DNA of 64,000 nucleotides from Methylobacterium oryzae (GCF_021398735.1 NZ_CP090349.1:4607001-4671000), one strand, 5' to 3'; counted from the first letter of the stretch, positions 17,541 through 27,700 are shown. The notes: a model not told the origin generated them from the letters alone. Numbers and translations: made by a program.

Positions 17541-18718
17541 GGCTGCAACTCCGTGAAGGCTGCCGCGCCGCGGGCGCAGGCGGCGTAGGCGTCGCGGTGA
17601 CGCGTCGCGCAGGCGCGCCAGGAATGGGCGGCCGCGCGCTCCAGCCCCGCCGCCCGCAGGCGGGCGCGGGTCCGCGGTTCCAGCGCCGCCGCCATGGCGG
17701 CGGCGATGCTGGCGGGGTCGGCGGGGTCGACGAACAGCGCGTCGGCCGGCGTCAGGTACTCGGTGAAGGGCGGCCGGTCGGAGACGATCGCCGGCGTTCC
17801 GCAGGCCATGGCCTCCAGCACGCAGAGGCCGAACCCCTCGGTCCAGGACGGGAAGGCCAGCAGGTCCGCGGCCCGGTAGAGCGCCGGCATGTCGGCCTGC
17901 GCGACGGGCCCCGTCTCGATGACGGCCGCGCCGAGGCCCACCTCCAGACCCGCGGCGACGAGGGCCGCGCGGCAGCGTTCGCGGTAGCCGGCGTGGTCGA
18001 GGAGCGAGGCTCCGCCCGCGACGACGAGCTGGGCATGCGGGTGGCGCGTCCGCAGGCGCGCGAACCCCGCGATGATGCCGAGGCTGTTCTTGCGCTCCTC
18101 GAGGCCGCCGACGCTGAGGACGATCGGCCCCGCGCCGAGCCCCCAGCGCGCCCGCAGAGCCGCGTCGCCCTCCGCGGCCGCGGGGCGATAGACCGACAGG
18201 TCGACCCCGTTGCCGACGATCCCGGCCTCGGCGCCGATCGCGTCCCGAATCCAGTCGGCCCACAAGCGGCTGACGCAGAGCAGCCGGCCCGCCTCGCGGA
18301 TCGCGCGGTCCTGCCAGCCCGCGAGGACGGGGTCGGCGAAGCTGTCGACGTGGTGGACGGTCCGGACGAAGCCCGGGATCAGGCGCCGGTGCTTCAGGGT
18401 CGCGAGGGCGTTGCCGCCGATGCCGTCATGGGCGTGGAACACGTCGAAATCGCGGGCCGCCGGGCTCGCGAAGTGGCGCAGGTAGTCGTGGATGCGGGTT
18501 CGTACGAGGTCGGTCGTCCCGCCCGCGACCGGCTCGGCGGCGACCGCCACGGTCGCGCAGGACGCGTCTCGGAAGAACCCGCGGACGGACGGGTCGGGCG
18601 CGTGGACCACCGCCGCGTGACCGAGTTCGCACAGGGCCTCGGCGAGGGCGAGGCAGTGGGCGACGCCGCCGCGCGGGTTGGTGGAGTGGGTCAGGAGGGC
18701 GACGCGCAGCGGCTTCAC
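17537..18718 (-). CDS. Nit1C glycosyltransferase (MSMEG_0565 family)
   Basis: A 393-residue GT-B fold glycosyltransferase. The N-terminal half begins [19 protein letters not shown], with [14 protein letters not shown]. The C-terminal donor-binding half has [11 protein letters not shown] and the GT4 signature [20 protein letters not shown], with the EX7E glutamates. The GTG start overlaps the stop of the AIR-synthase-like gene (GTGA). The set of neighbours identifies it as the Nit1C-associated glycosyltransferase. Its sugar donor and acceptor are unknown; a product that is a glycosylated small metabolite is possible. Confidence 0.85.
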   Translation of the reverse strand: MKPLRVALLTHSTNPRGGVAHCLALAEALCELGHAAVVHAPDPSVRGFFRDASCATVAVAAEPVAGGTTDLVRTRIHDYLRHFASPAARDFDVFHAHDGIGGNALATLKHRRLIPGFVRTVHHVDSFADPVLAGWQDRAIREAGRLLCVSRLWADWIRDAIGAEAGIVGNGVDLSVYRPAAAEGDAALRARWGLGAGPIVLSVGGLEERKNSLGIIAGFARLRTRHPHAQLVVAGGASLLDHAGYRERCRAALVAAGLEVGLGAAVIETGPVAQADMPALYRAADLLAFPSWTEGFGLCVLEAMACGTPAIVSDRPPFTEYLTPADALFVDPADPASIAAAMAAALEPRTRARLRAAGLERAAAHSWRACATRHRDAYAACARGAAAFTELQP

Positions 18719-19710
18719 GGCGTCGCCCCCAGGCCGTCCCTGCCGCAGCCGATCAGTGGGCCGGCGGCGAAGTCCCACACGATGGCCTCGGCGCCCGAGG
18801 CGTCCCGCACCCGGACGGCCCGGCCGGCGTCGAGGCTCCCGATCCGGGCCGCCGCGATGCCGCGCTCGGCGAAGCGCGCGGTGACGGCCGCCGTGCGGTC
18901 GGGGCGGACGCTGACGAGGTAGCCGAAGCTCGGGAACGCCGTCAGCCAGCGCGTGAGCGGGACGTGGTCGGGCCGCGGGATCGCGTCGAGGTCGATGACG
19001 CCGCCGACGGCGGAGCATTCGAGCAGCATCAGGGCCGTACCGACGACCCCCGCCATGCTGATGTCCTTGGCGGCGCCGGCCAGGCCGTCCTCGGCGAGGC
19101 CCGGCAGCAGGGCGAGATCGCCGCGCAGCCGCGCGCCCGGCGCGCCGGTGGAGGCGTCCCAGTAGGGGTGCGGGTCGCGGAAACGCCCGCGCAGGTCGAT
19201 GGCGGCGACGAGGTCGTCGCCGGGCGAGGCGTCGAAGCTCGTCAGCAGGCGCGGTCCCGCCCGGCCGAGCACCGCGACCGCGAGGTTGCCGGCGGCCGCG
19301 CGGGTGTTGGTGTGGCCGCCGACCACCGGGACGCCGTAGAGCGCGGCGGCGTCGGACAGGCCGGCCAGGATCGGGTCGGCGGTCCCGGCCTCCCGGGCCC
19401 AGAGGGCGTCGACGACGGCGAGCGGGCGCCCGCCCATGGCGGCGACGTCGCTCAGGTTGACCATGATCCCGCAATAGCCCGCGAAGTACGGATCGTCGGC
19501 CACGAAGCTGTCGAGGAAGCCCTCGATGGCCAGCAGCAGGTGCCCGTCGCCGTCGGGGATCGCCGCGCAATCGTCGCCGACCGGCACGGCCGCGTGCCGG
19601 CTCCCGAGCCCGAGCCGCCGCACCACCGCGTCGATGTCGCGCTTGTGGCCGACCCCGCGGGCCTCGCGGATCTGGCGGGCCAGCGCCCGGACGTCGATCC
19701 CGGCGGTCAC
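18715..19710 (-). CDS. nitF: Nit1C AIR synthase-like protein (Sll0787 family)
   Basis: A 331-residue member of the PurM/AIR synthase-related ATP-binding superfamily. The N-terminal half contains VGDDCAAIPDGDGHLLLAIEGF and MVNLSDVAAMGGRPLAVVDAL (both in part), the Gly-rich and Asp metal/ATP sites of PurM-like proteins. Later come GHTNTRAAAGNLAVAVLG and AAKDISMAGVVGTALML. Starts at GTG 19710 inside a GTGA overlap with the acetyltransferase gene. By analogy it would activate a carbonyl or amide with ATP, but no substrate is known. Confidence 0.87.
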   Translation of the reverse strand: MTAGIDVRALARQIREARGVGHKRDIDAVVRRLGLGSRHAAVPVGDDCAAIPDGDGHLLLAIEGFLDSFVADDPYFAGYCGIMVNLSDVAAMGGRPLAVVDALWAREAGTADPILAGLSDAAALYGVPVVGGHTNTRAAAGNLAVAVLGRAGPRLLTSFDASPGDDLVAAIDLRGRFRDPHPYWDASTGAPGARLRGDLALLPGLAEDGLAGAAKDISMAGVVGTALMLLECSAVGGVIDLDAIPRPDHVPLTRWLTAFPSFGYLVSVRPDRTAAVTARFAERGIAAARIGSLDAGRAVRVRDASGAEAIVWDFAAGPLIGCGRDGLGATP

Positions 19711-20249
19711 GCGGCCCTGCGGAAGGTGAGGAGGCCCTGCTCGGGATCGTGCATCGGCGGGTAGGCCGCGAGGTCCGCCTCCATCAGGCGGTGGGGCCGC
19801 CCGTGCAGGTCCAGCGCGTCGAGGCTCTCCCAGTGCAGGGCCTCGAACAGCGCGACGTTGCCCTCCTGGACGTGCGCGAGGAAGCGGGTGCAGCCCCGCG
19901 CGTGGGCCGAGGACACCGCGACCCGGATCAGGCCGGTGCCGAGGGCGGCGGCGCTGCGGAACGGTTTGGCGACGGCGAGGCGCGAGCCCCACCACGTTCC
20001 CGGGCGCGCGCCGTCTTCGTGGATCCGCACGGTGCCGACGACGGCGTCCGCGTCGCCGCCGAGCGTCGAGAGGGCGCAGACCGGGATGGCGTGCGCGTCG
20101 ATCGCGTCGCGATCGTCCGCACTGAAGATCCCCTGCTCCGCGCAGAAGACCTGCCGCCGCAGGGCCGCGCAGGCGCGCCGCTCCCAGGGCGCGACCGCGA
20201 ACTTCACCCGGAAGTGGCTGGGCCGGTACGGCGGAACGGGGTCGAACAT
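19707..20249 (-). CDS. nitE: Nit1C N-acetyltransferase (MSMEG_0567/Sll0786 family)
   Basis: A 180-residue GNAT-like protein. It starts FRVKFAVAPWERRACAALRRQVFCAEQGIF (in part), where the Arg..Arg..F..EQ pattern resembles autoinducer-synthase/GNAT folds. The acyl-CoA region is GSRLAVAKPFRSAAALGTGLI, with VGTVRIHE before it. Its ATG shares one base with the stop of the radical SAM gene (TGATG). The family is named for induction under nitrogen starvation in cyanobacteria. The acyl acceptor is unknown. Confidence 0.85.
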   Translation of the reverse strand: MFDPVPPYRPSHFRVKFAVAPWERRACAALRRQVFCAEQGIFSADDRDAIDAHAIPVCALSTLGGDADAVVGTVRIHEDGARPGTWWGSRLAVAKPFRSAAALGTGLIRVAVSSAHARGCTRFLAHVQEGNVALFEALHWESLDALDLHGRPHRLMEADLAAYPPMHDPEQGLLTFRRAA

Positions 20250-21418
20250 CAGGCCGCCTCCCCCGCGCGCTCGTAGGTGGAGAGCGCCGAGCAGGCGCCG
20301 CACCGGCCGCAGCCGGCCTTGATGTCGGTGGAGCGCAGGTTCGCCCGCCCCAGCATCTCCGCGAGCGGCTTCAGGACGGCGTGCATGAAGTCGTGCCCGG
20401 GGGCCGGATGGCTCTCCAGCGGCGTGCCGGAGATCGGCACGAAGGGCACCACGAACGGGTAGACGCCCATCCCGATCAGCCGGTCGGCCATCGCGAGGAT
20501 CGCCTCCGGCGCGTCGCCGAGGCCGGCGAGGATGTAGGTGGAGACCTGGCCGCGCCCGAAGACCGGGACAGCGGCCGCGAAGGCGTCGTAGTACCGCTCC
20601 AGCGGCACGCCCGCCTTGCCGGGCATGATCCGCGCCCGCACCTCGGGCGTGACGGCCTCGAGATGCATGCCCAGCGCGTCGATGCCTGAGGCCTTCATCC
20701 GCTCGAACCAGCGGTCGTCGTCGGGCGGCTCGCACTGGGCCTGGATCGGCAGGTCGACGGCCGCCTTCACCGCGAAGGCGCTCTCGCACAGGATCGCGGC
20801 GCCGCGGTCGGTGGCGTTCGGCGTGCCGGTGGTCATGACCATGTGCTTCACGCCGTCGAGCAGCACGGCGGCGCGGGCGACCTCGGCGAGCTGCTCGGGC
20901 GTCTTGCGGGCCACCGTGCGGCCGGCCGCCAGAGACTGGCCGATCGAGCAGAACTGGCAGGTCTTCGCGCGGCTCTGGTAGCGGATGCAGGTCTGCAGCA
21001 CCGTGGTGGCCAGCACGTCGCGCCCGTGCAGGACGGCGATCTTCGCGTAGGGCACGCCGTCGAAGGTGGAGAGGGCGTAGAAGCGCGGGCGGCCCGGGAA
21101 GGTGACGTGGCCGACCACGACGCCCGCGTGCTCGATCACCGCGATCCCGTCCGCGTCCGGCGGGCGCACGAGGAAGGGCGAGTCGAAGGCGGCCTCGGTG
21201 TGGACCGGCACCATCACGGTGCGGCCCGCGATGGTCATCGCCTTGTGGTCCGAGGGGCCGGCGCCGCCGCGGCGGCTCGGCGCGCCGGCGCGGCTGTCGG
21301 CGAGCCTAACGCCGCAGGATTGCAACGCGTTGATCAGGCGCTCCGTCGGCATCCCGATCAGGCCCGTCGGGGCCGGCGGGGATATGGGACGGCGCGTCGG
21401 AAGCGGGCTGCTGCTCAT
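20249..21418 (-). CDS. nitD: Nit1C radical SAM protein (MSMEG_0568/Sll0785 family)
   Basis: A 389-residue radical S-adenosylmethionine enzyme. The cluster motif is [14 protein letters not shown], i.e. C-x9-C-x2-C rather than the classical C-x3-C-x2-C. A further cysteine group, CGRCGACS, lies at the C-terminus and could hold an auxiliary cluster. The N-terminal [17 protein letters not shown] is typical of the family. An ATG at 21352 ([17 protein letters not shown]) fits the family N-terminus better and would shorten the overlap with the nitrilase gene. The reaction is unknown; association with the nitrilase suggests it modifies the nitrile's precursor or product. Confidence 0.88.
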   Translation of the reverse strand: MSSSPLPTRRPISPPAPTGLIGMPTERLINALQSCGVRLADSRAGAPSRRGGAGPSDHKAMTIAGRTVMVPVHTEAAFDSPFLVRPPDADGIAVIEHAGVVVGHVTFPGRPRFYALSTFDGVPYAKIAVLHGRDVLATTVLQTCIRYQSRAKTCQFCSIGQSLAAGRTVARKTPEQLAEVARAAVLLDGVKHMVMTTGTPNATDRGAAILCESAFAVKAAVDLPIQAQCEPPDDDRWFERMKASGIDALGMHLEAVTPEVRARIMPGKAGVPLERYYDAFAAAVPVFGRGQVSTYILAGLGDAPEAILAMADRLIGMGVYPFVVPFVPISGTPLESHPAPGHDFMHAVLKPLAEMLGRANLRSTDIKAGCGRCGACSALSTYERAGEAA

Positions 21419-22382
21419 GGTCGGGGCTCCGGGGGGCGGTCTGCGAACGGGCCGGCCGCTGCACGAAGGCGGCCGGGCGGTCGTCGTGGAGCAGGCTGAG
21501 GAGTTCCGGCCGCGCGTAGTGGCCGACCGAGTCCATCATCCGCTTGCGCTTGGTCACCAGCGCGAGATCCATGTCGGCGATCAGGATGCCCTCGCCCGGT
21601 CCCAGGGGATCGGCGAGGTGCTTGCCCTCGGGCGACACGATGGCGGTGCAGTTCCCGCCGCGGCAGGCGCCGCGCAGGCGCTCGTCCGGGCAGACCTGCG
21701 CGACCTGCGCGTCGGTGAGCCAGCCGGTGGCGTTGACCACGAAGCAGGCCGCCTCCAGGGCGTGGTGGCGGATCGTCACCTCCATCTGGTCGGCGAAGAT
21801 CTGGCCGACGAGGGAGCCCGGGAACTGCGCGGCGTGGATCTCCTCGTGGCCCACCATCAGGGCGTAGCGGGCGAGCGGGTTGTAGTGCTCCCAGCAGGCG
21901 AGCGCCCCAACGCGGCCGACCGCCGTCTCCACCACGGCGAGGCCGGCGCCGTCGCCCTGCCCCCAGATCATGCGCTCGTGGTAGGTCGGCGTGATCTTCC
22001 GGCGCTTGAGCTTCAGGGCGCCGTCCGCGTCGAAGATCAGCTGCGCGTTGTAGAGCGATCCGTGGTCGCGCTCGTTGACCCCGACCACGATCACGGCCCC
22101 GTGGCGCCGCGCGGCCGCGGAGACCGCCTGCGTCGCCGGACCCGGCACGGCGACCGCGCGCTCGTAGAGGCGCAGGTGCTCGGGCCCCTGGAGCGCGGGC
22201 GGGAGAACGAACGAGAAGTACGGATAGTAGGGCACGAAGGTCTCGGGGAAGACCATGAAGCGCGCGCCCTTGGCGGCGGCCTCGTCGACGGCGTTGAGCA
22301 CGCGCTCCAGGGTGCCGTCCGGGCGGTCGAGGTCCGGCGCGATCTGGATCGCGGCAGCCCGCACGATCCGGGTCTCTGACAT
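21306..22382 (-). CDS. nitC: Nitrilase, Nit1C type (Nit6803-like)
   Basis: A 358-residue nitrilase-superfamily enzyme, expected to convert a nitrile to the carboxylic acid and ammonia. The catalytic triad is visible: Glu47 in FPETF, Lys129 in [13 protein letters not shown], and Cys163 in [18 protein letters not shown] is characteristic of true nitrilases rather than amidases. The C-terminal 45 residues are Pro/Arg/Asp-rich and overlap the start of nitD. The adjacent nitB, nitD-F and nitH define the Nit1C cluster, where the nitrilase has been shown in Pseudomonas to be needed for cyanide assimilation. Confidence 0.93.
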   Translation of the reverse strand: MSETRIVRAAAIQIAPDLDRPDGTLERVLNAVDEAAAKGARFMVFPETFVPYYPYFSFVLPPALQGPEHLRLYERAVAVPGPATQAVSAAARRHGAVIVVGVNERDHGSLYNAQLIFDADGALKLKRRKITPTYHERMIWGQGDGAGLAVVETAVGRVGALACWEHYNPLARYALMVGHEEIHAAQFPGSLVGQIFADQMEVTIRHHALEAACFVVNATGWLTDAQVAQVCPDERLRGACRGGNCTAIVSPEGKHLADPLGPGEGILIADMDLALVTKRKRMMDSVGHYARPELLSLLHDDRPAAFVQRPARSQTAPRSPDHEQQPASDAPSHIPAGPDGPDRDADGAPDQRVAILRR

Positions 22383-22451
22383 GGGTGGTCCTCCGGCTGA
22401 GCCAGCGGCTGCGCGCGTCGCGCGCGGCCGCCGGGGGCGTTGGCGCGGCCG

Positions 22452-22934
22452 TCAGACGGTCCAGGTGTCGATGATCACCGCGTTGTCGCGCTTGTGCAGG
22501 AGGATGCAGTCGAGCACGTCGAGGGGGTTGATCATACGAATACCCTCGATGAAGGCCGCCTCGCTGTGCCCGTACAGCGCCTGTGTCGAGAAGCGGCAGG
22601 CGTAGACCTTGCCGCCCTCGGCCATGAACTTCTCGAGCTGGTTGTTGAAGTTGAGATGGCCCGGGAACGCCTCGTCGCCGAGCCGGGGGAACCCGCGCTG
22701 GACCCCGAGGGTGATGCCGGGGCCGTAGAGCAGGATCGAGGTCTCGAAGCCCTTGCGCTGCAGGCGGGTGGCCTGGAGCAGGTTGACGAGGCCGATCGAG
22801 CCCTCGAACGCCACGGTGTGGAAGGTGACGAGGGCCTTCTGGCCGGGTTCGGCCTTCACGTCCTCGAAGACCTTCTCCTCGTAGTCGACCAGGACGTCGC
22901 CCTTCTTGTGCGGCTCGCGGTTCACGGCAGGCAT
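22452..22934 (-). CDS. nitB: Nit1C nitrogen-starvation protein (MSMEG_0572/Sll0783 family)
   Basis: A 160-residue soluble protein with [20 protein letters not shown] and [20 protein letters not shown] (both in part), features of the Sll0783 family (DsrE-like fold expected). In Synechocystis the homologue is strongly induced by nitrogen starvation and affects polyhydroxybutyrate accumulation. It is the first gene of the seven-gene minus-strand Nit1C operon. A GAGGAG ribosome-binding site lies before the ATG. The biochemical role is unknown. Confidence 0.88.
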   Translation of the reverse strand: MPAVNREPHKKGDVLVDYEEKVFEDVKAEPGQKALVTFHTVAFEGSIGLVNLLQATRLQRKGFETSILLYGPGITLGVQRGFPRLGDEAFPGHLNFNNQLEKFMAEGGKVYACRFSTQALYGHSEAAFIEGIRMINPLDVLDCILLHKRDNAVIIDTWTV

Positions 22935-23293
22935 TGCTCACGCTCCTCGATGGTCTGACCGGCGGCAGGGGGGGCTGCGCACGTTCAGACAGTCGGATGG
23001 CAAGCCATGTGCCAGATCGGAGCCGTCAGGAATGCATTCAATAACGCGCCCTGCGATGCATACAATGATACGATCAATTGAGCGAAGTCGATCCGCTCGG
23101 TTCTACTCGACGACGCACAATTCATCATCAGGATTTGCGCACGTCGTCGCCAGATGACGCGCGCTTCGGCGACGAGTATTGTACGCATTGCACGCATCGG
23201 TCGCGCCGTGATAGGCCGTCACGCGCCCGGTACGGCGCTTGCAAGCCATACAATCGATCATTGATCGGTTTTCAGGTCGCGGGTGCTGGACGG
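22935..23293. promoter_or_regulatory. Divergent Nit1C / mocR control region
   Basis: A 359-bp non-coding region separating the Nit1C operon (minus) from the MocR-type regulator (plus). It holds three copies of a C[AG]TACAAT octamer: 23059-23066 and 23247-23254 on the plus strand and 23178-23185 on the minus strand. The two plus-strand copies are each followed within about ten bases by CGATCA. The phrase GCAAGCCAT occurs twice (23000-23008, 23241-23249). These are candidate MocR operator repeats; TACAAT could alternatively be a -10-like element. The region is visibly richer in A/T than its flanks. Confidence 0.5.
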
Positions 23294-24733
23294 ATGAAGG
23301 CTGGCGGGCGGGGAGGACGGTCGGTCGACCGGGGCGACGCGGCCGGTATCTGGACGCCGGACCTCAGGCGCTGGGGCAAGCCCCATTACCTAGCCATCGC
23401 GGACGCGCTGGCGGACGACATCCGGACCGGCCACCTGCTTCCGGGCACGCGCCTGCCGACCCAGCGCGCGCTCGCCGCCACGCTCGACCTCAACTTCACG
23501 ACCGTGTCCCGCGGCTACGTCGAGGCCCACAGGCGCGGCCTGATCGAGGGCCGGGTCGGTCGGGGCACCTTCGTGGTCGACCCGGCGGACGCCGCCCGCA
23601 CCGCTGGGCCAGCCCTTCCCCGGCGGCCGGGACCGGTCGACTTCACCATGAACCTGCCCCCGGAACCCGACCTGCCCGGCCTGCGGGCCCGCATGCGGTC
23701 GTCCTTCGCGGAGCTCTCGGGCGATCTCGCCGACCTCCTGCGCTACCAGGGCTTCGGCGGGACGGAGGCGGACAAGGAGGCCGCGCTGCGCTGGCTCGCG
23801 GGTCGCGGGATCGCGGCGGCGCGCGAGCGCCTGCTGATCTGCCCCGGCGCGCACAGCGCCCTGTCCAGCATCCTGGGACAGGTCGCGCAGGCGGGCGACA
23901 CGATCTGCGCCGAGCGAATCACCTATCCGGGTATCCGGACCCTCGCGGCGCACCGGGGCCTGCGCCTCGTCGGCCTCCCGATGGACCGCCACGGGCTCGA
24001 CCCCGACGCCTTCGCGGCCGCCTGCACGCGGGGAGCGCCGAAGGCCCTCTACCTCAATCCGCTGCTGCAGAACCCGACCACCGCGACCCTGTCCCGTGCC
24101 CGGCGCGAAGCCGTCATCGCGACGGCCCGCCGCTACGCGGTCACCATCATCGAGGACGACGCCTACGCGCGCATCTGCCCGGCACCGCCGCCGAGCTTCG
24201 CCGAACTGGCGCCCGAGATCACCTACTACGTGGCGGGCGTCGCGAAGTGCCTGGGCGCCGGCCTTCGCCTCGCCTTCCTGATTGCCCCGAACGCGCGGGC
24301 CGCCCTGCCCCTCGGCGACGCCCTGCGCGCTGCCACCGTGATGGCGTCGCCGATCTCGACCGCGCTGACGACGCGCTGGATCACGGACGGGACGGCGGAC
24401 GCCATCGTGGATTTCGTCCGCGCCGAGTCGGCCGCGCGCCAGAGCCTCGCGGCCGCGCTGCTGCCCTCCGAGGCCTACGTCGCGGACCCGCACGCCTTCC
24501 ATGTCTGGATCACCCTGCCGGCGGGATGGACGCGCTCGGCCTTCGCCAGCCATGGCCGCGCGGCGGGTCTCGGGGTGGTCGGCAGCGACCCCTTCTGCGT
24601 CGCGGGGACGCCGCCCGAGGCCGTCCGCCTCTGCCTCGGCGGCCCTTCGACCCGGCAGCAGATCGCCCACGGGCTGGAGAGGCTGGCCCACGCCCTGGAC
24701 GGCTCGCCGGCGCTGGCCTCGACCTACATCTGA
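23294..24733 (+). CDS. MocR-type regulator (GntR wHTH fused to class I aminotransferase domain)
   Basis: A 479-residue transcription regulator. The N-terminal GntR winged helix (about residues 28-95) contains HYLAIADALADDIRTGHLLPG and LPTQRALAATLDLNFTTVSRGY (both in part). The aminotransferase-like domain (about 115-470) binds pyridoxal phosphate, with the expected Schiff-base lysine in VAGVAKCLGAGLRL and the aspartate region EDDAYARI. MocR proteins sense an amino compound or PLP and usually control the adjacent divergent genes. Position makes it the probable regulator of Nit1C. The ATG at 23294 is chosen over upstream starts that lie inside the control region. Confidence 0.88.
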   Translation: MKAGGRGGRSVDRGDAAGIWTPDLRRWGKPHYLAIADALADDIRTGHLLPGTRLPTQRALAATLDLNFTTVSRGYVEAHRRGLIEGRVGRGTFVVDPADAARTAGPALPRRPGPVDFTMNLPPEPDLPGLRARMRSSFAELSGDLADLLRYQGFGGTEADKEAALRWLAGRGIAAARERLLICPGAHSALSSILGQVAQAGDTICAERITYPGIRTLAAHRGLRLVGLPMDRHGLDPDAFAAACTRGAPKALYLNPLLQNPTTATLSRARREAVIATARRYAVTIIEDDAYARICPAPPPSFAELAPEITYYVAGVAKCLGAGLRLAFLIAPNARAALPLGDALRAATVMASPISTALTTRWITDGTADAIVDFVRAESAARQSLAAALLPSEAYVADPHAFHVWITLPAGWTRSAFASHGRAAGLGVVGSDPFCVAGTPPEAVRLCLGGPSTRQQIAHGLERLAHALDGSPALASTYI

Positions 24734-25173
24734 CGGAGCCGGCCGCGTCCCTTCGACCGGGCGTTAGGTCGGTCGAATCGTGTCGTTGCGTGGCATCCAG
24801 CCGCATCGCGCCGCGGCGCGCCGATCCGGCGGCGAAGACCAGAAATCCTATTCTCCGTAAGCATATGAACTTCCGTGCAACCTGAGATCATGACGGCGCC
24901 GGATCTCGGTGTCGAAATCCGTACCCTCGATTGTATTTTCCACGAGCACTGAGATCGAAGATTGCGTAAAAATTTACTGCTCTGGTAGTTTTGAACTATC
25001 CCAGACCTTCTAAATCTCGAACTATTGTGCCGTTCAGATTTAAGTCATCGTTCACGATTGTGCGCAATCATTATGCGAGGCCGTCATGCCGTGACAGTAA
25101 ATCAGCGGCAGATCCCAAGCAGAACCGCGTGTTTGCACTCGGGATCCCGGCAATGACAAGAAGGGATGGGATC
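24734..25173 (+). promoter_or_regulatory. AT-rich leader of the PAS chemoreceptor gene
   Basis: A 440-bp stretch with no supported gene. The part at about 24890-25090 is strikingly AT-rich for this genome, including runs such as GCGTAAAAATTTACTG. It probably contains the promoter of the downstream chemoreceptor; no convincing -35/-10 pair could be fixed. The palindrome CGGGATCCCG lies at 25140-25149 just before the first possible start. Confidence 0.35.
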
Positions 25174-26658
25174 ATGCTCGGCGCCCTGCGCGGTCGTGAA
25201 GGTCTGGCGGAGAAATTCGATGCCCTCGACCGCTCACAGGCCGTCATCGAGTTCGAGCCGGACGGCACCATCATCACGGCCAACGCCAATTTCCTGACGA
25301 TGATGGGCTACGCCCTGCCCGACATCCGGGGCCAGCGTCACGCCCTGTTCGTGGAGGCGGCGCATCGGGAGACACCCGCGTACCACGCCTTCTGGGACGC
25401 CCTGCGGCAGGGCACCTGCCAAGTGGCCGAGTTCAAGCGGATCGCCCAGGGCGGCCGCCACGTTTGGGTGCAGGCGAGCTACAACCCGGTGCTCGACCGC
25501 GCGGGCCGCGTCGTGAAGGTCGTCAAGTTCGCGTCCGACATCACGGCGCAGAAGCTGCTGATGCTCGACTACGCCGGTCAGATCGCGGCGCTGCACCGGT
25601 CGCAGGCGGTGATCGCCTTCGATCCGGCCGGCACGATCCTAGACGCCAACGGCAACTTCCTCGAGACGATGGGCTATCGCCTGGAGGAGATCCGGGGCCA
25701 GCACCACGGCGTGTTCGTGGACCCGGCCGAGCGGTCGTCCGCCGGCTACCGCGCGTTTTGGGAGGGCCTGGGCCGGGGCGAGTTCAAGGGCGGCGAGTTC
25801 CGCCGCATCGCCAAGGGCGGCCGCGACGTCTGGATCCAGGCGACCTACAACCCGATCCTCGATGCCAGCGGATGCGTCCTGAAGGTGGTCAAGTTCGCCG
25901 CCGACATCACCGCGCAGGTCCGGGAGCGCCACCGGCGCGTCGCGGCGCAGCGGGCGATCGGCGTCGACCTCGACGCGATCGGCACCGCCGTCGAGGGCGC
26001 CAGCCGCCGGACCGCGGAGGCCGTCGACCTCGCCGGGCGGGTTTCCGGCGACATCCAGAGCGTGGCCTCCGGCGCCGAGGAACTGTCGGCCTCGGTGGGC
26101 GAGATCAGCCAGCAGGTCAGCCACGCGGCGCGGATGGCCGGCGAGGCCGTCGAGCAGGCCCGGCACACCAGCACGATCGTCGAGGGCCTGAGCGGGCAGG
26201 CGGCGCAGATCGGCGACGTCGTGACCATGATCCAGGGCATCGCGGCCCAGACCAACCTGCTCGCGCTCAACGCCACGATCGAGGCGGCCCGGGCGGGCCT
26301 CGCCGGCAAGGGCTTCGCGGTCGTGGCCTCGGAGGTGAAGGCGCTCGCCGAGCAGACCGCCAAGGCCACGGATCAGATCCGCGACCAGATCACCACGACG
26401 CAGGCCACCACGCGCGAGGCGGTGTCGGCGATCGGCTCGATCCAGGGCACGATCCGGGCGCTCGACGAGATCTCGGCGGCGATCGCGGCGGCCGTCGAGG
26501 AGCAGTCGGCGGTGACCCAGGAGATCTCCGGCAGCATGCACACGGCCTCCCGCGGGGTCGGGACCATCGCGGGCGGCATGGCGGCGATCGCGCGGGCCAA
26601 CGAGCAGGTCGACGCGGCCACCCGCCAGGTCCGGGAAGCCGCGCGCGCCGTCGGCTGA
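25174..26658 (+). CDS. Soluble PAS-PAS methyl-accepting chemotaxis protein
   Basis: A 494-residue cytoplasmic chemoreceptor without transmembrane helices. Two tandem PAS domains (about residues 18-135 and 140-257) are close duplicates: [21 protein letters not shown] and [21 protein letters not shown] (in part), each ending with a '[13 protein letters not shown]' exit. The signalling domain follows, with the tip [21 protein letters not shown] domains of this type often bind haem or flavin and report redox or energy state. The ATG at 25174 has AAGGGA seven bases upstream; an in-frame ATG at 25153 is possible. Confidence 0.92.
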   Translation: MLGALRGREGLAEKFDALDRSQAVIEFEPDGTIITANANFLTMMGYALPDIRGQRHALFVEAAHRETPAYHAFWDALRQGTCQVAEFKRIAQGGRHVWVQASYNPVLDRAGRVVKVVKFASDITAQKLLMLDYAGQIAALHRSQAVIAFDPAGTILDANGNFLETMGYRLEEIRGQHHGVFVDPAERSSAGYRAFWEGLGRGEFKGGEFRRIAKGGRDVWIQATYNPILDASGCVLKVVKFAADITAQVRERHRRVAAQRAIGVDLDAIGTAVEGASRRTAEAVDLAGRVSGDIQSVASGAEELSASVGEISQQVSHAARMAGEAVEQARHTSTIVEGLSGQAAQIGDVVTMIQGIAAQTNLLALNATIEAARAGLAGKGFAVVASEVKALAEQTAKATDQIRDQITTTQATTREAVSAIGSIQGTIRALDEISAAIAAAVEEQSAVTQEISGSMHTASRGVGTIAGGMAAIARANEQVDAATRQVREAARAVG

Positions 26659-26829
26659 GGTCGCCCGCCCCGGTTCCGGGCGCGCACCGGCGCTCGCGGG
26701 TCGCCGCGACCGGTTTCAGACGGGCGGAATCGCCAGCCGGCCGCTTTGGCCCGGACAGGCCGCCCATGATAGCGAGGGCGCGGCTCCGATGCCGGCCCGG
26801 GTCGGCGGCGCGACGCGCGGGAAACGACC

Positions 26830-27648
26830 TTGGCGGCGATTTGGCTGACGGCCCTGATCCGGGCGCTGACCTCAGGGACCGTGGTGGTGCTCGCCTCCGT
26901 CCTGGCCGAATGGCTGGGACCGGTCTGGGGCGCGCTCGTCGTCAGCCTGCCGGTCTCCGCGGGGCCGGCCTACGTGTTCATGGCGATGGAGCACGACGCC
27001 GCCTTCGTGGCCGGGGCGGCCCTGAACGGCTTCGCGGCGAACGCCGCGACGGGCCTGTTCCTGATCGTCTACGCCCACCGGGCTGCCGGCCGGGACATGA
27101 CCGCCACCCTCGGGCCGGCGATCCTCGCGTGGCTCGCGGCGGCCCTGCCGGTCTCGGCACTCACCTGGACGCCGACGACGGCGTTCCTGCTGAACGCCCT
27201 GGTCTACGGGGCCGGCGCGCTCTCGACCCGGCACGTCGTGCGCGCGACCCTCGTGCGGAGCACCGTCGTCGCGCGGCCGCGCCCGCTGGATCTGCTGATC
27301 CGCGCGAGCGCCGTCGCGCTGTTCGTCGCGGCCCTCCTGGCGCTGAGTACGGCGCTGGGCCCCGCCAGGACCGGGGTCATCGCCGCCTTCCCGGTCACGA
27401 TGACGAGCGCCTTCGTCATCCTCCATCGCCGCATCGGCGGGGCGGCGATGGCGCGGCTGGCGAGCGTCGCGATCCGCGGGGTGTTCGGCTTCGGCCTGAC
27501 CTTGCTGACACTCCACCTGATGATCCAGCCCTACGGTGCCGCGCTCGCGCTGACGGTCGCGCTCCTCGTCTCGCTGATCTACTCGGCGGGTCTCCTCGTG
27601 GTGCAGCCCCGTCCCGGTCGGCAGGAGCCCGGCATCGTCACGCGCTGA
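26830..27648 (+). CDS. Integral membrane protein, function unknown
   Basis: A 272-residue protein with about seven hydrophobic helices and a TTG start. Helices alternate with short arginine-containing loops (STRHVVRATLVRSTVVARPRP). The internal symmetry (SGTVVVLASVLAEWLGPVWGALVVSLP near the start against FPVTMTSAFVILHRR in the second half) suggests a transporter or permease-like fold. No family is recognised with confidence. Confidence 0.65.
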   Translation: MAAIWLTALIRALTSGTVVVLASVLAEWLGPVWGALVVSLPVSAGPAYVFMAMEHDAAFVAGAALNGFAANAATGLFLIVYAHRAAGRDMTATLGPAILAWLAAALPVSALTWTPTTAFLLNALVYGAGALSTRHVVRATLVRSTVVARPRPLDLLIRASAVALFVAALLALSTALGPARTGVIAAFPVTMTSAFVILHRRIGGAAMARLASVAIRGVFGFGLTLLTLHLMIQPYGAALALTVALLVSLIYSAGLLVVQPRPGRQEPGIVTR

Positions 27649-27700
27649 GGCGCGCCGTCCGACCGCGACCTCGTCGCCAGGGCGCAGCCAACGAAGCGCC

